Below are positions 8,751 to 16,979 of a DNA stretch of 64,000 bases, in pieces. The stretch spans positions 55,624 to 119,623 of the forward strand of contig JAILRA010000029.1 of NCBI GenBank assembly GCA_024698715.1, in the 5' to 3' direction. The DNA is from Lachnospiraceae bacterium (GTDB taxonomy: Bacteria; Bacillota; Clostridia; Lachnospirales; Lachnospiraceae). The notes under the pieces are model-generated. The model saw only the letters and a program-made list of their open reading frames with translations, was not told the DNA's origin and searched no databases. Both the position numbers and the translations under genes were made by a program. The first letter of the stretch is position 1, and each line of letters starts with the position of its first letter.

Positions 8751-10214
8751 ATGAAATTTAAACCCGATTTGGAAGAGATCAAAAAAGCAGAGTTACAGAA
8801 GAATTACGACGTATGTCCGATAAGTACCGAAATACTATCAGATTTTACGACACCCATAGAAACCATGAGAGTACTTCAGAATGCCTCGACACACTGTTAT
8901 ATGCTTGAGTCCGCACAGGCCAATGAAACCTGGGGAAGATATACTTTTATGGGATACGATCCCAAGAGAGAGATCAATATAAAAGACAGTGTTCTTTTTG
9001 ATAACGGAAAAGAAATAAAGACCGGCGATCCTTCCGAGTATTTAAGAAATATACTCGCCGGTTACAAGAGCCCGAGATTTGATTTTCTTCCGACGTTTAC
9101 GGGAGGTTTTGTAGGATATTTTTCGTACGATTATCTTAACTACAGCGAACCCACCACAAAATGCAACGTTGAAGATTCCGATGCTTTTAAGGATATGGAT
9201 GTGATGCTTTTTGATAAGGTGATCGCGTTCGACAATGTCAGACAAAAGATCGTTCTTATTGTCAATATGAAGCTCGATGATATTGATAATAACTATGAAA
9301 AGGCAAAAGAAGATCTCAAAGAAATGGTAGGACTTCTTAAGAACGGCAAAAAGAAGGACGATACTTCCGGAAGGCTTTTAAGCGAATTCAAACCTCTTTT
9401 CAACAAGGAAGAATACTGCAAAATGGTTGAAAAGGCAAAGGATTATATCAAAGAAGGCGATATCTTCCAGGTAGTTCTTTCGAACAGAATGGCAGCAGCT
9501 TATGAGGGAAGTTTATTGGACGCATACAGAGTGCTTCGTACTCTTAATCCTTCGCCGTACATGTTTTATATGTCAGGTATGGATATAGAGGTTGCGGGCG
9601 CTTCACCCGAAACACTTATTAAACTTGAGAACGGCGTACTTCATACATTTCCTCTTGCGGGCACCAGAAAAAGAGGAAAAGACAAAGAAGAAGACGAGAG
9701 ACTTTTTGCGGATCTTTTATCTGACGAAAAGGAACTTGCCGAGCACAATATGCTTGTGGATCTCGGAAGGAACGACCTTGGAAGGATAAGCATATTCGGC
9801 AGTGTTCAGGTGGAAAAACTTCATTCAATTGAACTGTATTCACATGTAATGCATATCGGTTCGACTGTAAGAGGTGAGATAAGAGACGATAAGGATGCAC
9901 TTGATGCGATCGAAGCGGTTCTTCCCGCGGGAACATTATCCGGTGCACCGAAGATAAGGGCCTGTCAGATCATAGGAGAGCTTGAGAACAATAAAAGAGG
10001 CATATACGGCGGCGCAATCGGATACATCGATTTTTCCGGCAATATGGATACATGTATCGCCATAAGAATTGCGTATAAGAAAAACGGAAATGTTTTTGTA
10101 AGAAGCGGAGCGGGTATCGTAGCAGATTCTGTTCCGGAAAAAGAATACGAAGAGTGTATCAATAAAGCCAAAGCCGTGGTAAACGCACTTTCGGAAGCAG
10201 CAGGTATCGATTGA
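8751..10214 (+). CDS. trpE: Anthranilate synthase component I
   Basis: The 487-residue chorismate-binding enzyme makes anthranilate with the TrpG amidotransferase. The N-terminal regulatory part keeps MLESA, equivalent to the LLES tryptophan-feedback motif, near residues 51-55. The catalytic half shows DIFQVVLSNRM, GASPETLIK, FPLAGTRKRG, EHNMLVDLGRNDLG and GTLSGAPKIRA. The presence of a tryptophan-binding motif favours TrpE over PabB. It follows trpA by 12 bases with a GGAGACAGG site. Its location at the 3' end of the operon, not the first position, is unusual. Confidence 0.95.
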   Translation: MKFKPDLEEIKKAELQKNYDVCPISTEILSDFTTPIETMRVLQNASTHCYMLESAQANETWGRYTFMGYDPKREINIKDSVLFDNGKEIKTGDPSEYLRNILAGYKSPRFDFLPTFTGGFVGYFSYDYLNYSEPTTKCNVEDSDAFKDMDVMLFDKVIAFDNVRQKIVLIVNMKLDDIDNNYEKAKEDLKEMVGLLKNGKKKDDTSGRLLSEFKPLFNKEEYCKMVEKAKDYIKEGDIFQVVLSNRMAAAYEGSLLDAYRVLRTLNPSPYMFYMSGMDIEVAGASPETLIKLENGVLHTFPLAGTRKRGKDKEEDERLFADLLSDEKELAEHNMLVDLGRNDLGRISIFGSVQVEKLHSIELYSHVMHIGSTVRGEIRDDKDALDAIEAVLPAGTLSGAPKIRACQIIGELENNKRGIYGGAIGYIDFSGNMDTCIAIRIAYKKNGNVFVRSGAGIVADSVPEKEYEECINKAKAVVNALSEAAGID

Positions 10215-10242
10215 TCAAAGACATCAAAGAAAAGGATTGAAT

Positions 10243-10809
10243 ATGATTTTACTTATAGATAATTATGACAGTTTTTCATATAACTTATATCAGCTTATAG
10301 GAACGATAAATCCGGACATTAAGGTTATCAGAAACGATGAAATGACGGTGGAAGAGATAAGAGAATTAAAACCTTCGCATATTGTACTCTCACCGGGACC
10401 CGGAAGACCTGAAGATGCGGGAGTATGCATGGATGTGATCAAGGAATTAAAGAACGAATTTCCGATTCTCGGAGTATGTCTCGGACATCAGGCAATTTGT
10501 GCGGCATTCGGTGCGACAGTAACTTATGCCAAACAGCTTATGCACGGAAAACAGTCAGAGGTCAGCATATCGAAGGATTGCATATTATTTAAAGGATGCC
10601 CCGATAAGATTCTCATTGCAAGATATCATTCGCTGGCAGCAGACGAGAATACAATGCCGAAGGAACTTATCGTGACTTCGAAAACGGCTGATAATGAAGT
10701 TATGTCCGTTATGCATGAAACGCTTCCGATATATGGTCTGCAGTTTCATCCCGAATCGATCCTTACGCCTGACGGAAGGGTTATTTTGGAAAACTTTTTG
10801 AAGATATGA
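10243..10809 (+). CDS. trpG: Anthranilate synthase component II (glutamine amidotransferase)
   Basis: The 188-residue class I amidotransferase supplies ammonia to TrpE. The triad is visible as GVCLGHQAI (nucleophile Cys about residue 79) and LQFHPESI (His and Glu). The N-terminus ILLIDNYDSFSYNLYQ is typical. The ATG at 10243 is preferred because AAAGGA lies six bases upstream; an in-frame TTG at 10237 overlaps that site. It could also serve PabA function, since the same subunit is shared in many Firmicutes. The next promoter starts seven bases after the stop. Confidence 0.95.
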   Translation: MILLIDNYDSFSYNLYQLIGTINPDIKVIRNDEMTVEEIRELKPSHIVLSPGPGRPEDAGVCMDVIKELKNEFPILGVCLGHQAICAAFGATVTYAKQLMHGKQSEVSISKDCILFKGCPDKILIARYHSLAADENTMPKELIVTSKTADNEVMSVMHETLPIYGLQFHPESILTPDGRVILENFLKI

Positions 10810-10815
10810 ATTGTC

Positions 10816-10844
10816 TTGACAATGAAGTTCAATTGGGATAAAAT
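10816..10844 (+). promoter_or_regulatory. Promoter of the tRNA-Arg gene
   Basis: TTGACA (10816-10821) and TAAAAT (10839-10844) are separated by 17 bases, and the mature tRNA begins 18 bases after the -10 box. Confidence 0.85.
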
Positions 10845-10861
10845 ATCTTTTGCTGTTAAAT

Positions 10862-10935
10862 GTGCGCTTAGCTCAGCTGGATAGAGCGTTTGGCTACGGA
10901 CCAAAAGGTCGGGGGTTCGAATCCTCTAGCGCACG
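10862..10935 (+). tRNA. tRNA-Arg (anticodon ACG)
   Basis: A complete cloverleaf can be drawn: acceptor GTGCGCT with AGCGCAC, D stem GCTC/GAGC, anticodon stem TTTGG/CCAAA with loop CTACGGA giving anticodon ACG, and T arm GGGGTTCGAATCCTC. The A34 is expected to be edited to inosine to read CGN arginine codons. No 3' CCA is encoded. The 3' end of this gene, from the T arm into the terminator, is the apparent source of repeats found downstream. Confidence 0.96.
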
Positions 10936-10948
10936 TGAGAACGAAAAA

Positions 10949-10976
10949 GAGAGATGCAGACGCATCTCTCTTTTTT
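10949..10976 (+). terminator. Terminator of the tRNA-Arg gene
   Basis: GAGAGATGC and GCATCTCTC form a nine-base-pair stem around AGAC, followed by six T residues. A near copy with a changed loop is present 2.08 kb downstream at 13029-13056. Confidence 0.85.
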
Positions 10977-11245
10977 GTTCAAGCGGGCGCGTAGTCTCAA
11001 ACCCATGCAAATGCATGGGTTCGGTCTACGCTCCGCTTCGGTCGGCGCTAAACGGATGTCCACCGGACATCCAGCGCCCTCTAGCGCACGGGCAAGTCGA
11101 ATTCGAACGGGGTTCGAAGTCTCGCCTGCCGGCTTGGTCGGCTCGTAAACAGCGGTCCACAGGACCGCACTGTCTTCGTTTCACTACGGTCGGTGCTAAA
11201 CGAACGTCCACCGGACGTTCAGCACCCCTCTAGCGCACGTGACTA
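10977..11245 (+). repeat. tRNA-tail repeat array with covarying hairpins
   Basis: No convincing gene is present here. The segment CCTCTAGCGCACG, identical to the tRNA-Arg 3' end, recurs at 11078-11090 and again at 11226-11238. Each recurrence is directly preceded by a two-tier hairpin. In the first, outer stem GGCGCT/AGCGCC (11044-11049, 11073-11078) encloses GGATGTCC-ACC-GGACATCC. In the second, GGTGCT/AGCACC (11192-11197, 11221-11226) encloses GAACGTCC-ACC-GGACGTTC. A third simple hairpin GCGGTCC-ACA-GGACCGC lies at 11152-11168. Stem bases differ between copies but pairing is kept, while the loop ACC and the linker TAAAC are constant. Confidence 0.8.
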
Positions 11246-11289
11246 AAAAAATCCCGAAATCCTTATAAATAAAGGGTTTCGGGATTTTT
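11246..11289 (+). terminator. Strong intrinsic terminator
   Basis: AAAAATCCCGAAATCC pairs with GGGTTTCGGGATTTTT around an AT-rich loop, followed by T residues. It closes the repeat array before the SLH gene; the A-rich 5' flank could make it work in both directions. Confidence 0.8.
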
Positions 11290-11462
11290 CTTTTGTTCTA
11301 AAAGAGGTGGGACCTAGTTTTTAAGATAAACAATCCTTATTTTAAAAGGTTTGTCTGCAGTCAGAAATGATATACGGACCGTTTTTGTATATAAACTCTT
11401 TATTTTGTAGTATAATATTTTCATTAACAAATTATCATTTCCAAAGGGGGTTATATTACCTT

Positions 11463-12833
11463 ATGAGCAAGCACATGAAAACTATATTAAAGAGCACTCT
11501 AAGCATAATGCTTTCGCTGTTTATGCTTATCGGTCTGCTTCAAATCAGTACTATTACTGCAAAAGCTGATGGAAATGTCGTGGACATATTTAGTGACGTT
11601 CAAGCAGGACAATGGTATGTCAATGCGATTCAGTTCGTTTACGACCGAGGAATAATGGTCGGTACAAATGCTACTACTTTCGGAGTTGGTCAAAAGCTGC
11701 AGCGAGAGCAGTTTGCGCAGATTCTTTACAGTATGGCAGGAAAACCTGCTGTTGCGGCTGATGCAGAGAATCCGTTTAAGGATGTAAAGAACAATCCCGG
11801 TTATCCCAGAGATGCGATTCTTTGGGCATATTCGGAAGGAATAGTTGCAGGAAATGCGGATAAAACTTTTGGTGTCGGTCAGGCGATTCAGAGACAGGCT
11901 GTTGCTGTAATGCTTTATAAATATGCAAAGAAATTCAATTATATTCTGACTGCAAATGATACTGCACTTGACGGTTTTAATGATAAGGCAAGCATAGCAA
12001 CATGGGCTCTTCCTTCAATGAAATGGGCGGTAACTCAGGGTATTATTTCCGGAAAAGGAAACGGAAAAGTTGATCCTGTCGGTAATGCTACCAGAGCAGA
12101 ATGTGCAGCCATGATAATGCGTTTGATTACTGTAAATGATAACGGTCCCAAAGTTGGAGATATAATTAATTTTGGTAAATATGAACAGGATGGGAATCTT
12201 GATAATGGCAAAGAAGATATTGAGTGGCAGGTATTGAAGGCAGAAGATACACGAGTTCTTGTCGTAAGTAAATATGCACTTGATTGCAAACAATATCACG
12301 AAGAACAAACAAATGTTACATGGGAGACATGTACATTAAGAAAATGGTTAAATAATGATTTTAAAAATGCTGCATTCACATCCGATGAACAAAAAAGAAT
12401 ACCGACTGTTACTATAACTAATGAAAAGAATCCGAGTTCCAACACACCCGGAGGAAACAATACGAAAGACAAGATATTCTGTTTGAGTCTTACAGAGATG
12501 GAAAGTTTATTTGGAGACTACCATTGGCATGACCCAGATGAAATGAACGGATATAACCAAAATCTGATTTGCACTCCAACGCAGTATGCAATAAACAACG
12601 GTGCATGGTATTTAGATATTACTGATGAGTATTATGACAGTGATCTGAAAGAAAAAGGATATACACGCGATGTAATAGGGCTCCGCAGCGCCTTTTGGTG
12701 GTTGCGTTCACCGGGATTGGACAACTGCCACGCATGCGATATAGGCGTTGAAGGACGTGCCGGTGCGGACTTCTACAGCTTTGTGAATCGTGATATTAAT
12801 GCTATTCGTCCTGCTATGTGGATCGAATACTAA
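11463..12833 (+). CDS. SLH-domain surface protein with C-terminal DUF6273-like module
   Basis: The 456-residue product has a signal peptide (about residues 1-36, ending AKADG). Three S-layer homology motifs follow (about 40-220), which bind secondary cell-wall polymers; markers are FSDVQAGQWYVNAI, GIVAGNADKTFGVG and GIISGKGNGKVDP. The C-terminal half (about 225-456) is a DUF6273-type module: GDIINFGKYEQDGN, IEWQVL, TWETCTLRKWLNN, ICTPTQYA, WWLRSPG and the end AIRPAMWIEY. This module is common in Lachnospiraceae surface proteins and looks like a C-type-lectin or formylglycine-enzyme fold (inference). The ATG at 11463 is chosen because GGGGG lies 12 bases upstream and a signal peptide follows; an in-frame ATG at 11367 would add a non-signal extension. 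TATAAT at 11411-11416 is a plausible -10 box. Two paralogues downstream carry the same modules in reverse order. Confidence 0.85.
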   Translation: MSKHMKTILKSTLSIMLSLFMLIGLLQISTITAKADGNVVDIFSDVQAGQWYVNAIQFVYDRGIMVGTNATTFGVGQKLQREQFAQILYSMAGKPAVAADAENPFKDVKNNPGYPRDAILWAYSEGIVAGNADKTFGVGQAIQRQAVAVMLYKYAKKFNYILTANDTALDGFNDKASIATWALPSMKWAVTQGIISGKGNGKVDPVGNATRAECAAMIMRLITVNDNGPKVGDIINFGKYEQDGNLDNGKEDIEWQVLKAEDTRVLVVSKYALDCKQYHEEQTNVTWETCTLRKWLNNDFKNAAFTSDEQKRIPTVTITNEKNPSSNTPGGNNTKDKIFCLSLTEMESLFGDYHWHDPDEMNGYNQNLICTPTQYAINNGAWYLDITDEYYDSDLKEKGYTRDVIGLRSAFWWLRSPGLDNCHACDIGVEGRAGADFYSFVNRDINAIRPAMWIEY

Positions 12834-13211
12834 AGATTTTAAAAATCTGCGAAGCATAAAAAGCGGAAACTCAAGTGGGACTTGAAAAAAAGAAGATTGT
12901 GAAAGCCCCTATTTACGGTGTTTTTCATGAATCAGTATTGTTCGAAGTCTCGCCTGCCGGCTCGGTCGGCTCGCAAACAACGCCCCACCGGGGCGTGCTC
13001 GCCCTCTAGCGCACGTGAGAACGAAAAAGAGAGATGCAATGCATCTCTCTTTTTTCGTTCGAGCGGGCGCGTAGCTCGAACCAATGCTTCGCATGGGTTG
13101 GTCGACTCCGAACTTTTATTTCATTTTTATTGTTTTGGCAATATTTTTTATTTATAATTTTTTTGTAGGTAAAATCTTTTTTTGGATACTGAAAGTCCGT
13201 GAATTGACGGT
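12834..13211 (+). repeat. Non-coding gap with second copy of the tRNA-tail repeat
   Basis: No gene is seen. From 12941 the sequence repeats the block starting TTCGAAGTCTCGCCTGCCGG seen at 11113. It then has a hairpin ACGCCCC-ACC-GGGGCGT (12980-12996), the tRNA 3' segment CCTCTAGCGCACG, and a near-perfect copy of the tRNA terminator with flanks (13003-13075). The first 35 bases of 13003-13037 are identical to 10923-10957. No tRNA body is present, so this is a tail without a gene. The AT-rich 13130-13200 part probably contains the promoter of the next gene. Confidence 0.8.
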
Positions 13212-14531
13212 ATGGAAAGCGATTTTATGTATTACGACGATGATGAATCAAAAATTGAAGATGATGTTAAAAAGAAATATATTTCCGGGCCTATTATTTT
13301 ATTGATATTGGTGTTGATCTCGATTGTCGGTTTCTTTGTATGGCTGGTCTGTACTGCAGTCAGTAATATTCAGGACAGATGGGATTCCAGATATGTTTCG
13401 TCGGAAAGTGAAATAGTGAGTTTTGTTAATTCCTATTATTGTGATGCGGTTTTGCTGGATTCGGTTTTTGTTAAAGATCCAGAACCGCAGAGAATCTGTA
13501 CTTTCAAAGATGAAGAACATGGATTTACATTTACTGCCGTTTCCAAAAGAGGACCGCTCAATCAGCTAACTCTTATCCCTCCTTATATGCCAAGGACGGA
13601 CAGTGATTATGAAGTGGTCTTTTATTCCTGGATTGAAGAAAAACTCAAACCTGTTCTTGATAATGAGGGTATAGAACTTTTTCAGTATTCATCTGCGGAT
13701 GATGAAGATAATGTCAGAAGATTTTCTTTTCGTCAGAGAGCCCTGATAACTACATATGATCGGGAATACCGGGATAAAAAATTTATCATGGATACGATTA
13801 ATTCATACGGACTTCCCATATATTTCAACGATTATGATATAGAGGTATACTGCTATGAAGATTTTAGCGGTCCTGCTTTCGACGGGGGAGCCCTGACAGT
13901 TTTTGATGATGAAGAGGAAGTTGATAGCGGTCCTGCTTTCGACGGGGGTGCCCTGACAGTTTTTGATGATGAAGAGGAAGTTGATAAAAAGGAATTGGAT
14001 GAACGGATAATCGATATCTTCGGATTATGTGCCATGTATCTGCCAAAGGATGCTGATATTAAAGGCGGAAGACCGTTAAGTTCCAAAGAATATGAGGATA
14101 TCAAAAACTTTTTGTTTTATTTAAGATGCAATGAGGGCAGTTCGGGTCAGAGACTCGATCCGGAAACTCTTGAAGAGAACAGTTCGTACGTATATTTTTC
14201 ATATGAAAACTGGTCTTATATGCTTAAAGAAGTTTACGGTGAAGAACATCCTGAAGATATTAAAGCCATGCTTGAGGAAGGATTTAACGGTGAGCAGAGC
14301 GTTTACTATAATCCCGATGAAGACAGAGTTTATTCGGAAGCCGGGAAGATCACTCTTTTTGAATTATTTACCAGGGTAAAAAATGTTGAGAATGAAGAGG
14401 ATAAATTCATAATCACATATGATGTATATTCAATCCATTCCTACAATGATGGACCTATGGATACAGTTGAAATTACCATAGAAGAAAGAACGGATAACAT
14501 TTACGGATATAAACTGATAAGCATAAAGTAA
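13212..14531 (+). CDS. Unknown single-pass membrane protein with internal tandem duplication
   Basis: I do not recognise a family. The 439-residue product has an acidic N-terminal tail, one strong membrane helix (about residues 24-50) and a long acidic extracellular part. Around residues 219-258 a 20-residue stretch, beginning SGPAFDGGALTVFDDEEEVD, is repeated twice in tandem, reflecting a 60-bp DNA duplication. The rest contains many Asp/Glu and Tyr residues. No good Shine-Dalgarno precedes the ATG at 13212; an in-frame ATG at 13227 is an alternative. It lies between the tRNA-tail repeat and the duplicated SLH genes, in an accessory region. Confidence 0.65.
   Translation: MESDFMYYDDDESKIEDDVKKKYISGPIILLILVLISIVGFFVWLVCTAVSNIQDRWDSRYVSSESEIVSFVNSYYCDAVLLDSVFVKDPEPQRICTFKDEEHGFTFTAVSKRGPLNQLTLIPPYMPRTDSDYEVVFYSWIEEKLKPVLDNEGIELFQYSSADDEDNVRRFSFRQRALITTYDREYRDKKFIMDTINSYGLPIYFNDYDIEVYCYEDFSGPAFDGGALTVFDDEEEVDSGPAFDGGALTVFDDEEEVDKKELDERIIDIFGLCAMYLPKDADIKGGRPLSSKEYEDIKNFLFYLRCNEGSSGQRLDPETLEENSSYVYFSYENWSYMLKEVYGEEHPEDIKAMLEEGFNGEQSVYYNPDEDRVYSEAGKITLFELFTRVKNVENEEDKFIITYDVYSIHSYNDGPMDTVEITIEERTDNIYGYKLISIK
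13866..13985 (+). repeat. 60-bp in-frame tandem duplication
   Basis: Two consecutive 60-base units (13866-13925 and 13926-13985) differ by one base (GGAGCC versus GGTGCC, synonymous). The near identity indicates a very recent slippage or unequal-exchange event within the membrane-protein gene. Confidence 0.95.
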
Positions 14532-14579
14532 GGTCAACTGATTCTGAAAAAGTTTGGCAATTCTGACAGAGTGTTAATG

Positions 14580-14608
14580 TTGATTTTATACGGTATTTTC
14601 TATATAGT
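14580..14608 (+). promoter_or_regulatory. Promoter of the first duplicated surface-protein gene
   Basis: TTGATT (14580-14585) and TATAGT (14603-14608) are spaced by 17 bases. The same arrangement occurs at 16920-16948 before the paralogue. Confidence 0.55.
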
Positions 14609-14640
14609 TAATATATAAAAGAAAAGGGGGGCTCAAAAGA

Positions 14641-16698
14641 ATGGGTAAGCAAATGAAAAGATATGCTAAAACCTTGTTGTGCGTAATCTTGTCAATGCTG
14701 ATGGTTATCAGTGTTTTTCAATTTGGCACGATTAAAACCAATGCAGAGGGTAATGAAACTGATATACCTGCTGAAACAAATGAAGAAGTCTTCGATTTAC
14801 TGAACATTTATGAAGGCGAAATTATTAAATTAGGCAAGTATGAACAAGATGGCAATCTTGAAAATGGAAAAGAAGACATCGAATGGATAGTGGTGGAATT
14901 GGATTTTGAAGAAGACAGAGCATTGCTTTTAAGCAGATATGCCCTGGATGTAGTGCAGTACCAAAATCCATATATTGGTGCTGTAACATGGGAAACATGC
15001 TCATTAAGAGGGTGGATGAACAACAATTTTTATAATACTGCATTTAATGATTTAGAAAAGAATATAATACTGACCACTTCAGTGAAGAATGATGACAATC
15101 GAAAGTACGATACAGATGGCGGAAGCAGAACCAATGATAAAATATTCTGCTTAAGCGTTAATGAACTTGAAAAATATATCGGATATGATTATCGCGACAA
15201 CGAAACCTGGTATGGCCAGGAATTTATATGCACTCCTACACAGTATGCAAAAAATAACGGAGCATTTGTATACACGATTACGGAAAATGATTATAACAAT
15301 ATCTTAGCAAATAAGGGTTATACTCCTGATGTTATAGGTCTTAAAACATGCAGATGGTGGCTTCGTACTCCCGGTTGCCAAACTGATTATGCCTGTCGTG
15401 TCGGTGAATGGGGCAATATGTTCTTGAGCGGTGTTAATGTAAACGAAAACGGAACGGCAGTTCGTCCGGCTTTGAACATGGATTTAAGTATAATTTATCC
15501 TACTTCGATAAGTTTGGATAAAACGGATGAAACTATTAAAATCGGTGATGAATTGACACTTAATGCTACGCTCAAACCTGATGATGTTACTGAAAAGACA
15601 ATTAAATGGTCTGTCAGCGATCCTTCAATTGCAAGCGTAAATAACGGAAAGGTTACTACAAAGAATAAAACAGGAAAGGTTACAGTTACTGCAGAAACCG
15701 TAAATGGACTTAAGGCATCTTGCAATATTACCGTAGTAGGAATTTATCCTAAATCAATAAGTTTGGATAAAAAAGAAGCAACAATGTATTATGGCGGCGA
15801 ATTGACTCTTAAGGCCACACTTAAGCCGGACAATGCTACTGAAAAAGAGATCAAATGGTCTTCCAGCGATCCTTCAATAGCAAGTGTAAATAACGGAAAA
15901 GTTAAAGCCAAGAGTAAAGCGGGTACTGTTAAGGTTACCGCTGAAACCGTAAACGGATTGAAGGCTACCTGCGATATTACCGTATTATGTGAAAACAATC
16001 CCAACAATCCTTTTGCGGATGTTAAATCAGGCGATTGGAAATATAATGCAGCTATATATGTTTACGAAAAAGGTTATATGACAGGTAAGGGAACACTTGC
16101 AGGAAAGGTTTTGTTCGGACCGGATGCAAATATTACCCGTGCTGAGTTTGTTCAGATATTGTACAGTGCGGAAGGAAAACCGGCAGTTGAATACACAAAC
16201 AGATTTAAGGATGTTCCCAAAGGTCAATGGTTTACAAATGCAGTATTATGGGCGGAAAGTGAAGGAATAGTTGCAGGAAATCCTGACGGAATATTCGATG
16301 TATACGGAAATGCAACCAGGGAACAAATGGCTGCGATGTTCTATAAGTATGCAGTATATAAAGGTTATGATACAAGTGTAAAAGAAGGCGGAAAGACACT
16401 CAAAGATTTTACCGATTCGGGAAAAGTCAGCAATTGGGCAAAGCCCGCGGTTGAATGGGCAGTTTCCAGAGGTATTATTTCCGGAAAAGGAAAACCGGAG
16501 ACAGGTTATCAAATCGACCCTCAGGGAAATGCAACGAGAGTTGAGACAGCTGCAATCCTCAGAACTTTCATTAACAGTTATGCCGAACTGGAATCAGATC
16601 TGATAACGGAAGAATACATTTATATCGATGATGTTGATAATGACATAGAAGAGAATGATGATTTTTCTGAAGAAAGCAAAATCGATGTGTTAAATTAA
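14641..16698 (+). CDS. DUF6273-BIG2-BIG2-SLH surface protein
   Basis: The 685-residue protein has a signal peptide (about 1-37, ending TNAEG). A DUF6273-like module follows (about 58-280; GKYEQDGNLENGKEDIEW, TWETCSLRGWMNN, ICTPTQYA, WWLRTPG, AVRPALNM). Two bacterial Ig-like BIG2 repeats come next (about 283-365 and 368-445), each with the core IKWS.SDPSIASVNNGKV. Three C-terminal SLH motifs (about 455-640) end the folded part, and an acidic tail closes the protein. It should be wall-anchored, displaying the N-terminal module outward. GGGGGG sits 10 bases before the ATG. Promoter, signal peptide and terminator are nearly identical to those of the next gene, so the two arose by tandem duplication. 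Confidence 0.87.
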   Translation: MGKQMKRYAKTLLCVILSMLMVISVFQFGTIKTNAEGNETDIPAETNEEVFDLLNIYEGEIIKLGKYEQDGNLENGKEDIEWIVVELDFEEDRALLLSRYALDVVQYQNPYIGAVTWETCSLRGWMNNNFYNTAFNDLEKNIILTTSVKNDDNRKYDTDGGSRTNDKIFCLSVNELEKYIGYDYRDNETWYGQEFICTPTQYAKNNGAFVYTITENDYNNILANKGYTPDVIGLKTCRWWLRTPGCQTDYACRVGEWGNMFLSGVNVNENGTAVRPALNMDLSIIYPTSISLDKTDETIKIGDELTLNATLKPDDVTEKTIKWSVSDPSIASVNNGKVTTKNKTGKVTVTAETVNGLKASCNITVVGIYPKSISLDKKEATMYYGGELTLKATLKPDNATEKEIKWSSSDPSIASVNNGKVKAKSKAGTVKVTAETVNGLKATCDITVLCENNPNNPFADVKSGDWKYNAAIYVYEKGYMTGKGTLAGKVLFGPDANITRAEFVQILYSAEGKPAVEYTNRFKDVPKGQWFTNAVLWAESEGIVAGNPDGIFDVYGNATREQMAAMFYKYAVYKGYDTSVKEGGKTLKDFTDSGKVSNWAKPAVEWAVSRGIISGKGKPETGYQIDPQGNATRVETAAILRTFINSYAELESDLITEEYIYIDDVDNDIEENDDFSEESKIDVLN

Positions 16699-16772
16699 TG
16701 ACATAATTTCCGATGAAAAAACGGATGTTAGTTATTGTCTGATTAAGTAACTGAATTTATTGATGATAAAAA

Positions 16773-16803
16773 GAGGCGGTCTGGTTTTCAGACCGTCTTT
16801 TTA
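16773..16803 (+). terminator. Terminator after the first duplicated SLH gene
   Basis: GGCGGTCTG pairs with CAGACCGTC around GTTTT, followed by five T residues. Confidence 0.9.
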
Positions 16804-16813
16804 CATGCAAAAG

Positions 16814-16842
16814 TGGACCTGGGGGACGGAGTCGGTGGTCCA
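16814..16842 (+). repeat. 29-bp REP-like element, copy 1
   Basis: A 29-base unit with terminal inverted ends TGGACC and GGTCCA enclosing GGGGGACGGAG. It is the most divergent copy (GTCGG in place of GTTCC) and is a direct repeat of copy 2, ten bases apart. Confidence 0.85.
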
Positions 16843-16852
16843 AAAAGCAAAA

Positions 16853-16881
16853 TGGACCATGGGGACGGAGTTCGTGGTCCA
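16853..16881 (+). repeat. 29-bp REP-like element, copy 2
   Basis: The same 29-base unit in the same orientation, with TGGACC and GGTCCA ends and the core GGGGACGGAGTTC. It lies 39 bases upstream of the next promoter. Confidence 0.88.
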
Positions 16882-16919
16882 TTTTATTTTATAGTTGGGT
16901 AATAGATAGAGTATTTGAG

Positions 16920-16948
16920 TTGATTTTATCCTGTATATTCTATATAGT
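16920..16948 (+). promoter_or_regulatory. Promoter of the second duplicated surface-protein gene
   Basis: TTGATT and TATAGT are spaced by 17 bases. The region up to the start codon is almost identical to 14580-14640. Confidence 0.55.
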
Positions 16949-16979
16949 TAATATATAAAAGAAAAGGGGGCTCAAAAGA

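Noticed and set aside
7799..8782. 327-codon minus-strand open frame over trpA
   Set aside because: It covers a fully recognisable trpA in the other strand; no ribosome binding site or family match.
10850..11233. 127-codon frame through the tRNA and repeat array
   Set aside because: It runs through the tRNA gene, its terminator and hairpin repeats; no coding signature.
10862..13075. Integrative element with attL/attR at the tRNA
   Set aside because: Direct repeats of the tRNA end fit, but there is no integrase, excisionase or mobility gene between them, so I report the repeats and not an element.
12918..13157. Small frames over the second tail repeat (both strands)
   Set aside because: They arise from the GC-rich hairpin repeats and the terminator and have no ribosome binding site.
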